From positions 124,001 through 188,000 of the forward strand of contig NZ_BIMF01000001.1 in the NCBI RefSeq assembly GCF_004000945.1: DNA of 64,000 nucleotides, written 5' to 3'. This DNA is from Paenibacillus lautus NBRC 15380 (lineage in GTDB: Bacteria > Bacillota > Bacilli > Paenibacillales > Paenibacillaceae). Shown piece by piece: positions 1 through 7,836 of this stretch. The position numbers and the translations under genes are program-made. The stretch's first letter is position 1. The number at the start of each line of letters is the position of its first letter. The notes under the pieces are model-generated. The model was not told the origin of the DNA, ran no database searches, and worked only from the letters and a program-made list of their open reading frames with translations.

Positions 1-64
1 CGTTACCCACGGGCTTTCCATTCACTGTAATCATAATTTTCTTCACGTTGTTATCTTTCATCAT
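1..64 (-). CDS. Start of an unidentified protein, cut by window edge
   Basis: Only the first 21 codons are inside the window, reading MMKDNNVKKIMITVNGKP and then VGN. Two adjacent ATG codons at 64 and 61 follow an AGGAG ribosome binding site about eight bases upstream on the minus strand. No family can be assigned from this stub. The short ITVNGKPV strand would fit the start of several beta-rich domains, which is speculation. The gene is divergent from the coiled-coil gene at 287, and the 220 bases between them must carry both promoters. Confidence 0.6.
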   Translation of the reverse strand, partial: MMKDNNVKKIMITVNGKPVGN

Positions 65-286
65 GATCGAAATCTCCTTTTTATCTGCTAGTTCATTTTA
101 TGTTCATTTCGTATGGGATGGCTTCTATGCGCTTGTTTGATTACATTACCCTCCACATGAGCAAGTTAAACAACTTAGCTTCTAATAGATTCACTTCCCA
201 TGCGAATGTGGGTAATATATATTAATAGAAACCTGTCGAAATCTGATTCGTATTTACTATAAATAATCGAATGGTGGTGATCCCAC

Positions 287-739
287 ATGCATAAGCCGAC
301 AAAATCCAGACTCATCCAACTTTCTCTCATACTGCTGGTGGCGGGGATCGCGCTGCCGGCCGGTGGACGGACCGCCAGCGCCAATTACTTTAACAATTTG
401 TACGATAATATCCAGCAGTTCTCCGAACTGCCCGATGAAATAAACCAGCTCAAGAGCAACTATAACCAAGCCCTGCAGGAGCTTGATAAAGCCAGAATCG
501 CTTCCGAACGGCTGCAGCAGCAAAATCTGACCCTGGCGGAGCAGAACTCCAATCTCGCGGAGCAGAACCAGCAATTATCCCAAATGGTAAGCCAGCTTCA
601 AGAGGCTGAAGCCACTCGAAAAAGTGGGGCGGAGCGTTTAAAGACCGTGGCGATCACCGCCGTGGCATTGGCTGCCGGATACTTTGTCATCATTCGCATC
701 CTGCGATTCGGCATGCGCCGAACGAACCGTTCTAAATAG
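287..739 (+). CDS. Hypothetical exported protein with coiled coil and C-terminal membrane anchor
   Basis: The 150-residue product has a basic N-terminus and hydrophobic segment (about residues 10-30) ending near GGRTASA, which looks like a signal peptide. Residues 50-110 are rich in Glu/Gln/Leu with repeated AEQN units and predict a coiled coil. Residues 118-140 form a second hydrophobic helix, followed by a basic tail (RRTNRSK). This suggests a short stalk outside the membrane with the tail inside. A GGTGGTGA site precedes the ATG. No family was recognised. It lies 54 bases upstream of the AIM24-like gene on the same strand and may be cotranscribed with it. Confidence 0.75.
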   Translation: MHKPTKSRLIQLSLILLVAGIALPAGGRTASANYFNNLYDNIQQFSELPDEINQLKSNYNQALQELDKARIASERLQQQNLTLAEQNSNLAEQNQQLSQMVSQLQEAEATRKSGAERLKTVAITAVALAAGYFVIIRILRFGMRRTNRSK

Positions 740-793
740 GACAAGCTTTTATCCAGATCCCTACCATTCAACCAGGCAAAAGGAGGCGCGGCC

Positions 794-1498
794 ATGATTA
801 TCCGAATGGAAGATGCAGCGGGCAACGGAGCGGGACAAGCGGTTACGTTCTCCCTAACTGAGGGGGACACGGCCCATGTCCTTCATCCTGAGCAAATCGT
901 TGCCTATCGGGGTCCCTCCTCCGGACGCAGCGACCGTCTCATGAACGTAAAGGGCATATACCGCAAGAAAAAATTGATTCGTGCCGATATTACAGGACCC
1001 AGCCAATTTACAGCTGCGCTCCCCCCAGGCTTCAACATGCATGAAATTCAGCTGGAAGGCGAACAGGACATGCTCTATGATTTTCGTCATGTTTTCTTTT
1101 ACACCCAGTTTGTTACGATGCAGACAAGAATACTGAAAATCAAAAATATGCTGGTCACGCGAGACGCCATTAAGATGAAGTTTTCCGGAAATGGCAGCAT
1201 CGGCATTCTGACCCAAGGTCCGGTATGCAAAGTCAAGCTGCATCCTACCGAGCCTTTGTATGTAGACGCCGGAAGCATCATCGCCTATCCCGAAGCGGCT
1301 AAGCTGGACCTGACCGTATATGGCAATCATCTCGCCAGCCAGCATATGAACTATCACTGGAAGCTGACCGGTGACGGTTATGTGTTGTTTCAAGCGGGAC
1401 GCCAGAATCAGCGGCTCGTGGACGAATTAAATGATGAAGGCATCATCAAGCGTTTTCTGCGGGAAGCAATTCCCTTTGGCGGAGTGTTTATCAAATAA
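794..1498 (+). CDS. AIM24 family protein
   Basis: The 234-residue product resembles the AIM24 (DUF124/TIGR00266-like) beta-rich family, whose bacterial members have no firmly established biochemical role. Supporting segments are the repeated short beta strands, the YVDAGSIIAYPEA stretch around residues 155-168 and GDGYVLFQAG near residue 195. There is no signal peptide or membrane segment, so it is probably cytoplasmic. An AAGGAGG site sits about eight bases before the ATG. The gene ends just before the promoter and leader of the queuosine operon, with no clear terminator between them, so some read-through into the riboswitch leader is possible. Confidence 0.75.
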   Translation: MIIRMEDAAGNGAGQAVTFSLTEGDTAHVLHPEQIVAYRGPSSGRSDRLMNVKGIYRKKKLIRADITGPSQFTAALPPGFNMHEIQLEGEQDMLYDFRHVFFYTQFVTMQTRILKIKNMLVTRDAIKMKFSGNGSIGILTQGPVCKVKLHPTEPLYVDAGSIIAYPEAAKLDLTVYGNHLASQHMNYHWKLTGDGYVLFQAGRQNQRLVDELNDEGIIKRFLREAIPFGGVFIK

Positions 1499-1515
1499 TC
1501 GAGCCGTGTTATAAT
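1487..1515 (+). promoter_or_regulatory. Candidate promoter of the queuosine operon
   Basis: A perfect TATAAT (1510-1515) lies 17 bases after a weak -35-like TTTATC (1487-1492). It overlaps the end of the AIM24-like gene and would start a leader of about 90 bases before the preQ1 aptamer. The strong -10 is seen; the -35 is poor, so use is inferred. Confidence 0.4.
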
Positions 1516-1609
1516 GGAGGGCATAATCAGACTGCATGCTGGATCTTAACACCCAACATGAGGTCACAAGGACAACAGAAGACAATCCATGCGCCTATCG
1601 CGGTGTATG

Positions 1610-1643
1610 GGAGAGGTTCGTGAACTCCCTCTATAAAAAACTA
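1610..1643 (+). promoter_or_regulatory. preQ1-I riboswitch aptamer
   Basis: The sequence has the class I preQ1 aptamer pattern: stem AGAGG (1612-1616), loop beginning TTC, closing strand CCTCT (1628-1632), and the A-rich tail ATAAAAAACTA (1633-1643) that forms the H-type pseudoknot. It precedes queCDEF, the genes that make preQ1. Class I preQ1 riboswitches bind the end product and turn off these operons, so this is a feedback switch. The aptamer match and the adjacent attenuator agree. Confidence 0.93.
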
Positions 1644-1649
1644 TCGTGT

Positions 1650-1690
1650 CTTATTCGGTGCTACACCCTAAGAATAAGGCTTGTTTTTTT
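1650..1690 (+). terminator. Riboswitch-controlled attenuator of queCDEF
   Basis: CTTATTC (1650-1656) pairs with GAATAAG (1672-1678), followed by TTGTTTTTTT. The hairpin begins a few bases after the aptamer tail and lies about 90 bases before queC, as expected for a transcription-terminating OFF switch. Ligand-dependent folding is inferred from the arrangement. Confidence 0.8.
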
Positions 1691-1777
1691 ACGGATTCAG
1701 TTCAATGAACTTCTCTTTCTTCTACAGGTTCAGCCCTTACGGCTGCTCTTAAATTATGAAGGATGAGAGGTTTTTTT

Positions 1778-2455
1778 ATGCTTAAAAATGAAAAAGCGGT
1801 CGTTGTTTTCAGCGGTGGTCAAGACAGCACCACCTGTCTGTTCTGGGCGAAGGAACGCTTCGCCGAAGTCGAAACCGTCACCTTCGATTATGGCCAACGC
1901 CATAAGCTTGAAATAGAATGCGCGGCACAGATCGCCAAGGAACAAGGCGTGAAGCAAACGGTGCTCGATATGAGCCTGCTTAATCAGCTGGCGCCGAATG
2001 CGTTAACGCGCAGCGATATCGAAATTGCCGAAGGCGACGGCTTGCCTACTACGTTTGTGGAGGGACGAAACCTGCTGTTCCTCAGCTTTGCCGCTGTGCT
2101 GGCCAAGGGCATCGGTGCAAAACATCTGATCACGGGTGTATGCGAGACGGATTTCAGCGGTTATCCCGATTGCCGGGACAGCTTCATCAAATCGCTCAAC
2201 GTTACGCTAAATCTAGCAATGGATTACCCGTTCGTCATTCACACGCCGCTTATGTGGCTCGACAAGTCGGAAACCTGGGAGCTCGCCGACCAGATGAATG
2301 CACTCGAATACGTTCGTGACCATACGTTAACCTGCTATAACGGTATCAAGGGCGACGGCTGCGGAGAATGTCCCGCATGCAAGCTGAGAAAAGCGGGGCT
2401 CGACAACTATATGCAGCGCCGTAACCGTGTATCCGAAGGGGGGCGCATGATATGA
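1778..2455 (+). CDS. queC: 7-cyano-7-deazaguanine (preQ0) synthase QueC
   Basis: QueC converts 7-carboxy-7-deazaguanine to preQ0 using ATP and ammonia. The PP-loop ATP-binding motif FSGGQDSTT is at residues 11-19, and a C-terminal zinc site is visible as [16 protein letters not shown]. The length of 225 residues is usual for the family. The ATG at 1778 is chosen because GAGAGG lies seven bases upstream; an in-frame ATG at 1763 has no room for a ribosome binding site. It is the first gene of queC-queD-queE-queF, and the stop overlaps the queD start by four bases (ATGA), implying translational coupling. Confidence 0.96.
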   Translation: MLKNEKAVVVFSGGQDSTTCLFWAKERFAEVETVTFDYGQRHKLEIECAAQIAKEQGVKQTVLDMSLLNQLAPNALTRSDIEIAEGDGLPTTFVEGRNLLFLSFAAVLAKGIGAKHLITGVCETDFSGYPDCRDSFIKSLNVTLNLAMDYPFVIHTPLMWLDKSETWELADQMNALEYVRDHTLTCYNGIKGDGCGECPACKLRKAGLDNYMQRRNRVSEGGRMI

Positions 2456-2943
2456 GCCGCGAGCCCGGGGCTTTCCGCATCGTAGAGCATCTGCAGAAGC
2501 TTGGCGAAGACATCGATGCCGGAAGCCTGCGTTATCACCGGAAGCGGGTGCTTGTCTCCAAAGAGTTTACCTTTGATGCTGCCCATCATCTGCATTGCTA
2601 TGAGGGAAAATGCAAGAACTTGCACGGCCACACGTACAAAGTAGTCTTTGGTATCAGCGGTATTCCCAATGAAGTGGGCATTACCGTGGATTTTGGAGAC
2701 ATCAAGGATTGCTGGAAAACGAGTATCGAACCGTATCTGGATCACCGATACTTGAACGAAACCTTACCGCCAATGAACACAACAGCGGAAAACATGGTGG
2801 TCTGGCTGTTTGAAAAAATGGAGGAAGCCCTCCGCAGCAGAGAGTCGCACGAGCAACAAGGCACACGAACCGAATTCGTCCGCCTGTTCGAGACGCCGAC
2901 CAGCTACGCTGAGGTCAGACGGGAGTGGATGATCGATGAATAA
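2452..2943 (+). CDS. queD: 6-carboxy-5,6,7,8-tetrahydropterin synthase QueD
   Basis: QueD converts 7,8-dihydroneopterin triphosphate to 6-carboxytetrahydropterin, the first committed step of preQ1 synthesis. Zinc ligands are visible at His45/46, His58 and His60 (LHGH), with the catalytic Cys54 in GKCKNLHGH. About 30 residues precede the conserved core, more than in short family members, but the start is fixed by the four-base overlap with queC. No internal ATG with a good binding site was seen. The 163-residue product is cytoplasmic. Its end overlaps queE by eight bases. Confidence 0.94.
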   Translation: MSREPGAFRIVEHLQKLGEDIDAGSLRYHRKRVLVSKEFTFDAAHHLHCYEGKCKNLHGHTYKVVFGISGIPNEVGITVDFGDIKDCWKTSIEPYLDHRYLNETLPPMNTTAENMVVWLFEKMEEALRSRESHEQQGTRTEFVRLFETPTSYAEVRREWMIDE

Positions 2944-3727
2944 TGTGCATGTTAAGCCTGAGAACGATTCAGCTGCCTCCTCCCCTGTCATAGCAGTGGA
3001 CCGTCCGATTCCCGTGATGGAGATTTTCGGTCCTACCGTTCAAGGTGAAGGCATGGTCGTTGGACGCAAGACCATGTTCGTTCGTACGGCGGGCTGCGAC
3101 TATCGCTGTTCCTGGTGCGACTCCGCGTTTACGTGGGACGGTTCCGCCAAGGACACCATATCGCGCATGAGTGCAGACGAGATCTGGCAAGAGCTGTACC
3201 GGCTGGGCGGCGAACGCTTCGATCATGTCACCCTGTCGGGCGGCAATCCCGCTCTCCTCTCCCAGCTCGGCACGCTTGTGGATGAGCTGCACCGACACGG
3301 AATTACCGTTGCTGTGGAGACCCAAGGCTCACGCTGGCAGGATTGGCTGAATGATATCGATGAAGTGACCATCTCCCCTAAACCGCCAAGCTCAGGTATG
3401 GATACGGACTGGGGCAAACTCGATGATATCGTCTCCCGTCTGTCCGCACGGGCGCCCGGTAGATCCTTCAGCCTCAAGGTTGTCGTATTTGACGATAAAG
3501 ACTTAAGTTATGCGGAAACGGTCCATGAACGATACCCGAACGTGCCGTTTTATTTGCAGACCGGTAATCCCGATGTAGGTACAGGCGATACCGCTTCGCT
3601 GGTCTCCCATCTGCTGGATCGGTACGAGTGGCTTGTCGATGTCGTCATGCAATCCGACCGGTTGAACGATGTGCGTGTCCTGCCTCAATTGCACACGCTC
3701 GTCTGGGGCAATAAACGCGGAGTGTGA
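2936..3727 (+). CDS. queE: 7-carboxy-7-deazaguanine synthase QueE (radical SAM)
   Basis: QueE rearranges 6-carboxytetrahydropterin to 7-carboxy-7-deazaguanine. It carries the radical SAM CX3CX2C cluster at Cys54, Cys58 and Cys61 (CDYRCSWCD), preceded by the family's substrate-binding stretch FGPTVQGEGM. SGGNP near residue 102 matches the SAM-binding GGxP-type motif. The 263-residue protein has an N-terminal extension of about 25 residues before PVMEIFG. The start overlaps queD by eight bases. Product flow QueD to QueE to QueC to QueF is encoded in one transcript. Confidence 0.95.
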   Translation: MNNVHVKPENDSAASSPVIAVDRPIPVMEIFGPTVQGEGMVVGRKTMFVRTAGCDYRCSWCDSAFTWDGSAKDTISRMSADEIWQELYRLGGERFDHVTLSGGNPALLSQLGTLVDELHRHGITVAVETQGSRWQDWLNDIDEVTISPKPPSSGMDTDWGKLDDIVSRLSARAPGRSFSLKVVVFDDKDLSYAETVHERYPNVPFYLQTGNPDVGTGDTASLVSHLLDRYEWLVDVVMQSDRLNDVRVLPQLHTLVWGNKRGV

Positions 3728-3795
3728 CGTTGTAATAAAAAAAATCGCTACACTTGATTGTGCATTTATTAATATTAATAAAGGAGCTATCCCAT

Positions 3796-4293
3796 ATGGC
3801 TGGAAGACAAAAAGAAGAAATGGAAGACGTTACCCTGCTCGGCAACCAAGGCACGAAATACACGTTCGAATATGATCCCGGCATTCTGGAGAGCTTTGAC
3901 AACAAGCATCCCTACCGGGATTACTTCGTCAAATTCAACTGTCCCGAATTTACAAGCTTGTGCCCGATTACAGGCCAGCCGGACTTTGCAACCATCTACA
4001 TCAGCTACATTCCGGATATTAAAATGGTGGAGAGCAAATCCTTGAAGCTGTACCTGTTCAGCTTCCGCAATCACGGGGACTTTCATGAGGACTGCGTCAA
4101 TATCATCATGAATGACCTCATCGAACTGATGGATCCGAGATATATCGAAGTGTGGGGGAAATTCACCCCGCGGGGCGGCATTTCCATCGATCCGTATTGC
4201 AATTACGGTCGTCCGGGGACCAAATACGAGGAGATCGCCGCGAACCGTCTGATGAATCATGACCTGTATCCGGAAAAAGTGGATAACCGATAG
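3796..4293 (+). CDS. queF: NADPH-dependent preQ0 reductase QueF
   Basis: QueF reduces the nitrile of preQ0 to preQ1, the ligand of the riboswitch upstream. The short unimodular form (165 residues) is present, with the catalytic Cys56 in [11 protein letters not shown], Asp63, and the QueF motif ESKSLKLY at residues 79-86. An AAAGGAG site about nine bases before ATG 3796 fixes the start; the longer open frame from 3754 lacks one. A 68-base gap separates it from queE, so it may also have its own start signals, but a clear terminator follows only after queF. Confidence 0.96.
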   Translation: MAGRQKEEMEDVTLLGNQGTKYTFEYDPGILESFDNKHPYRDYFVKFNCPEFTSLCPITGQPDFATIYISYIPDIKMVESKSLKLYLFSFRNHGDFHEDCVNIIMNDLIELMDPRYIEVWGKFTPRGGISIDPYCNYGRPGTKYEEIAANRLMNHDLYPEKVDNR

Positions 4294-4341
4294 AAAGCCT
4301 TTTGCGTGAAATACGTCAGTTCTAATTACCGTAATGATGAT

Positions 4342-4381
4342 AAAAAGGGTTGCCCGCCTATGGTGGGACAACCCTTTTTTT
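4342..4381 (+). terminator. Terminator of queCDEF
   Basis: AAAGGGTTGTCCC-type hairpin: AAAGGGTTG (4345-4353) pairs with CAACCCTTT, ending in TTTTTTT. It closes the operon and can also serve the opposing EcsC-family gene because the left arm begins with a run of A. Confidence 0.85.
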
Positions 4382-4407
4382 GTCATTTCATCAGGAGGAA
4401 TAAACGA

Positions 4408-5316
4408 TTACAGGGGATATTCCATATTCCTAAGCCGGTAATTCAGACGACGCTTCTTGTAGAGCATTTTCCCTGCCTCTGCCACATCGCTGATCGTCCC
4501 TTTGTTACTGATCGAACCGAATACAATCCCGGCAATCGGAATCAGCTGAAACAGCTTCTTCATCCCGAAGTTATCGGTATACGACTGAACGACTTCACGC
4601 CAGCCCTGCAGCTGTGAGAATACCTGCTCCGTCATTTGTTCATCATCAAAACTGGCGAGCTCCTCAAGCACCGCTTTTTTTCCCACGATATCGGCAGATG
4701 CAAACTGCAAGCACTTCACGATAAACACCCGCTCCCGGGGATCGTTCGGATCATACCCGTAACAAAGCGCCATCTCCTGCAGCACCTTGAGCGATTGACC
4801 AAGCACCATCGGCAGATCGGCCGCAATCGTAAATATGCCCCCGATTCCCGTTGCTGCTCCTTGCGCTGCGGCGAATTTGACGCGTTTTACCGTCAGCGTA
4901 TCCGCTGCGGTATCCATGACTTGGAGCGGCAACTTCGCTGCAGATGCCAAAGAAAGCCCGGTAGCCGCTGCCACCCCTCCGTCCTCATCTTCCACTTCCA
5001 TGTATTCCTCCTGAGCGGACTTTTCGGAAGGGCCGGCACCCACATTCGGACCGTTCAATCCTGCTGTCTGCGCCAAAACATTCAGAACCGACTTCTCGCG
5101 AACCAGATGCTTCCCGCCGCTCTGAATAAATCCGCCTACCTCATTCAAGGCGCTTCCGATTTTCTCTTGAACAGCCTTGGGCGTGAGGCGATCCAGCAGC
5201 ATAAAGGGAATTCTTCCGAGCTTCTCCCAGAACATGACGTCCTTCTGCTCTTTCTCCCATTTCAAAATCTCTTGAAGCTGCGATTCCAGCTGTTGTCGTG
5301 ATTCCATCTCTGTCAT
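4408..5316 (-). CDS. EcsC family protein
   Basis: The 302-residue product resembles the EcsC family, named after the third gene of the Bacillus ecsABC locus, whose molecular function is unresolved. Features seen are an N-terminal Gln/Glu-rich helix (WEKEQKDVMFWEKLGRIP), a long central hydrophobic Ala/Gly-rich region (GAATGIGGIFTIAADLPMVL) with YGYDPNDPRERVF after it, and a Gly-rich IPIAGIVFGSISN segment near the end. No ecsA/ecsB homologs are adjacent. The ATG at 5316 has GGAG about eight bases upstream; a TTG at 5337 is in frame but has no better site. Confidence 0.8.
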   Translation of the reverse strand: MTEMESRQQLESQLQEILKWEKEQKDVMFWEKLGRIPFMLLDRLTPKAVQEKIGSALNEVGGFIQSGGKHLVREKSVLNVLAQTAGLNGPNVGAGPSEKSAQEEYMEVEDEDGGVAAATGLSLASAAKLPLQVMDTAADTLTVKRVKFAAAQGAATGIGGIFTIAADLPMVLGQSLKVLQEMALCYGYDPNDPRERVFIVKCLQFASADIVGKKAVLEELASFDDEQMTEQVFSQLQGWREVVQSYTDNFGMKKLFQLIPIAGIVFGSISNKGTISDVAEAGKMLYKKRRLNYRLRNMEYPL

Positions 5317-5429
5317 CCTCACTACTCCTATCCGCAATTAAAAATAACTATAAACTGTATACGTTGCGCATTGAAGAAAGACGCAATAAATTTCAAATTT
5401 AATCTTACAACATCACTCGCAAGGTGAAC

Positions 5430-5466
5430 AAAAAAAAGAGATCGACCCCTATCAGGTCGATCTCCC
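5430..5466 (-). terminator. Terminator of dps
   Basis: GAGATCGACC (5438-5447) pairs with GGTCGATCTC (5455-5464); on the minus strand the hairpin is followed by a run of T. It lies about 50 bases after the dps stop. Confidence 0.88.
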
Positions 5467-5516
5467 TCCCTATATTCGCAATCCGTCATGAGACGGCAAG
5501 CATACAAATGTGAAAT

Positions 5517-5990
5517 TTATTTACCCAAGAAGGCATTCAGCATCCAGGAATGCTTCTGTACATCGCTGACCATACCGGTCAACAGATCGGATGTAGCGTC
5601 GTCCCCTTCTTGATCCGCGGCTGCGATCCCCGCCTTCAGTTCACCGGCAAGCTGCTCAAAATCCGCAACCAGCTGTCCGACCATCTGTTCAGCCGTGTTC
5701 TCATTGGAAACCTCTTGCAGCGTAGCCAGCTTCAAATATTGCGCCATGCTGGCTGCCGGTTTACCGCCAATAGCCAGCATCCGCTCGGCCAGCTCATCCA
5801 CATAACCTGCTGCTGTGTTGTACAGCTCCTCGAATTTCTCGTGCAGCACGTAGAACTGAGGACCCTTTACATACCAGTGATAGTGGTGAAGCTTCACGCC
5901 AAGCAAACTCCAGTTAGCTACCTGCGTGTTCAAAATTTGTTGAAGTTCATCGGTTGTCGTTCCTTGTGTTTGTTGGGTTAAGTTACTCAT
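5517..5990 (-). CDS. dps: Dps-family mini-ferritin
   Basis: Dps proteins form dodecamers that oxidise and store iron using hydrogen peroxide and often shield DNA. The 157-residue product has the Dps ferroxidase signature: LHHYHWYVKGPQFYVLHEKF (about residues 34-53), then YVDELAERMLAIGG, giving the inter-subunit His/Asp/Glu ligands. The length is typical. The N-terminus (SNLTQQTQGTTT) is short and uncharged, so DNA binding is not assured. A GGAGA site precedes the ATG. A sigma-A promoter with a PerR-box-like palindrome downstream of its -10 lies directly upstream, suggesting peroxide induction. Confidence 0.93.
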   Translation of the reverse strand: MSNLTQQTQGTTTDELQQILNTQVANWSLLGVKLHHYHWYVKGPQFYVLHEKFEELYNTAAGYVDELAERMLAIGGKPAASMAQYLKLATLQEVSNENTAEQMVGQLVADFEQLAGELKAGIAAADQEGDDATSDLLTGMVSDVQKHSWMLNAFLGK

Positions 5991-6016
5991 CTATATCGTC
6001 TCCTTTGTTATTGTAT

Positions 6017-6031
6017 TTAGACTTATTCTAA
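6017..6031. promoter_or_regulatory. PerR-box-like operator of dps
   Basis: TTAGACTTATTCTAA matches the 15-base PerR/Fur-type palindrome TTATAATNATTATAA at 12 of 14 defined positions. It begins 13 bases downstream of the -10 hexamer and ends 27 bases before the dps start, where a bound repressor would block transcription. PerR control of dps-like genes is well known in Bacillus; the specific regulator here is inferred. Confidence 0.7.
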
Positions 6032-6043
6032 ATCCTTGTATTA

Positions 6044-6072
6044 ATCATAACAGATTCTTGTCTCTTTTGCAA
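6044..6072 (-). promoter_or_regulatory. Sigma-A promoter of dps
   Basis: On the minus strand TTGCAA (6072-6067) and TATGAT (6049-6044) are separated by exactly 17 bases. Each hexamer differs from consensus at one or two positions. The position, 54 bases before the dps ATG, and the operator just downstream support it. Confidence 0.75.
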
Positions 6073-6196
6073 AGGGAATTGAAACTTATCAGATGAAGAT
6101 AGGATGAAGAAATTACCTCCTATTTATACCTATCCTAATTTATTTTTAAGATCAATTGCTATGATAGGCATCATATTTCTCCGGCCGCGAAGAACC

Positions 6197-7639
6197 CTAA
6201 GACAACCCCAGGATCGTTTTCATTTCCTTCCGCTTTTGCTTCGGATTCATCACATATAAAGTATCCCCTGCCTCAATAACCGTACTCCCCCTAGGCGTAA
6301 TGATACGCTTCTCCCGAATAATAGCCGTAAAGAGGATATCGTCCGGCAGATTCAACTGCTGAATCTCCTTGCCGATAATGGGCATATCCCCATCCACCAG
6401 AATGTGGTTGATCTCGGAATCCGCTTTTCCAAGAGCCATTAACTCTAATAAAGTCGGCGCTTTGGCTTTATCCTTCTCCACCAACGAAAGCTTTTGCGTG
6501 AGCGGGGAGATCGTGGTGCCTTGGATCACCGCTGAGGTCAACACAACAAAGAACACGACATTAAAAAACAATTCTCCATGCCTGATTCCCGCCAGAACGG
6601 GATATGTAGCCAGGACGATCGGTACGGCCCCGCGAAGGCCCGCCCATGAAATTAATATTTTCTCCCGCACGACAAATTTGGTAAACAACAGGCTGCTGAA
6701 CACGCCGATCGGCCTGGCAATAAATATGAGAATCAAGGACAATAACAGTCCTTGCCATACGACTTCCGACAGCTCGTTCGGGAAGACAAGGAGCCCGAGC
6801 AGCACAAACATGACGATCTGCATCATCCACGCGAAACCTTGGTTAAATGCTTGAATCGTCTTGCGGTACGTCAGCTCGGTATTGCCGAGCAGCAAAGCCA
6901 TAACGTATACGGCCAGTAAACCGCTGGCTCCAAGCCATGCGGCAGCGGCATACGTCAGCACCGCGAACCCCAATGCCGTCACCGGATATAAACCCGAGGA
7001 ATCAAAATTGATGCGATTGATCACATATACGGCCAGCATCCCGATAAGAACACCGATAACCAGTCCCAGTCCCATCTCCATCACGAAGGAAAAAATAAGA
7101 CCGATCAAATTTAGTTTCGGGTGTTCGATCCATTCGATTAAGGACACGGTTAGAAACACCGCCATCGGATCATTGCTTCCGGATTCAGCCTCCAGCGTCA
7201 TTCGAATCCGTTTCTTGAGATTCGTTCCGCCGAGAACCGAGAAGACGGCCGCTGCGTCCGTCGAACCAACAATCGCACCAATTAACAGCCCCTCTTGTAA
7301 CGAAATATCCAGAATGAATGCCGCGCATATTCCAACGACAACCGTTGTCAGCAAGACACCTATCGTGGCAAGTGCAATGGCCGTCCCCATAACCGGCTTG
7401 ATTTCTTTGAAATCGGTCTGCATCCCGCCTTGAAACAATATGACAATCAGCGCAAATATCCCGACCAGCTGTGTGAGCTCCGCATTATCGTAATATATGA
7501 AGCGACTGAGAATCATCCCGATGGCGATAAACAGTACTAGGGCGGGCATGCCGAAGCGAGAAGAAAACTTGGTGGTCAGTACGCCTGTCAGAAGCAAAGC
7601 GCCGCATAATAAAATCATGGAATCAACAAAACTTGGCAA
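6197..7639 (-). CDS. Cation/proton antiporter with C-terminal TrkA-C domain (NhaP2/CPA1 type)
   Basis: The protein of about 480 residues contains some twelve hydrophobic segments over its first 390 residues, with the CPA1-type stretch IGAIVGSTDAAAVFSVLGG around residues 120-140 (TDAAA carries the ion-binding Asp). A cytoplasmic tail (about 400-480) with NHILVDGDMPIIGKEI and GDTLYVMNPKQ resembles a TrkA-C (RCK_C) nucleotide or ligand-binding domain. Such antiporters exchange potassium or sodium for protons. The ATG at 7645 directly abuts GGAGGG, so the in-frame TTG at 7639, six bases after it, is the likelier start. No adjacent subunit gene is seen. Confidence 0.85.
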   Translation of the reverse strand: MPSFVDSMILLCGALLLTGVLTTKFSSRFGMPALVLFIAIGMILSRFIYYDNAELTQLVGIFALIVILFQGGMQTDFKEIKPVMGTAIALATIGVLLTTVVVGICAAFILDISLQEGLLIGAIVGSTDAAAVFSVLGGTNLKKRIRMTLEAESGSNDPMAVFLTVSLIEWIEHPKLNLIGLIFSFVMEMGLGLVIGVLIGMLAVYVINRINFDSSGLYPVTALGFAVLTYAAAAWLGASGLLAVYVMALLLGNTELTYRKTIQAFNQGFAWMMQIVMFVLLGLLVFPNELSEVVWQGLLLSLILIFIARPIGVFSSLLFTKFVVREKILISWAGLRGAVPIVLATYPVLAGIRHGELFFNVVFFVVLTSAVIQGTTISPLTQKLSLVEKDKAKAPTLLELMALGKADSEINHILVDGDMPIIGKEIQQLNLPDDILFTAIIREKRIITPRGSTVIEAGDTLYVMNPKQKRKEMKTILGLS

Positions 7640-7836
7640 GCTCATCCCTCCGGTGTCAGATTCGTAAGTTATATTACCCGAAAATCACCCCTTCCTCGCA
7701 CACAACAAGTGCCTCTTCAAGAATCGATTACGACGGAGCCGGACGGACAAAGAAGTTGCAAACGTTTACTGGATATTCCACACCCAATGACTTTATACTG
7801 GTAACAAGCGACATACATAGGGGAGGCGTCAATCGA

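Noticed and set aside
1536..1766. Plus-strand reading frame over the preQ1 leader
   Set aside because: It overlaps the aptamer and attenuator hairpin and has no ribosome binding site; it is an RNA leader.
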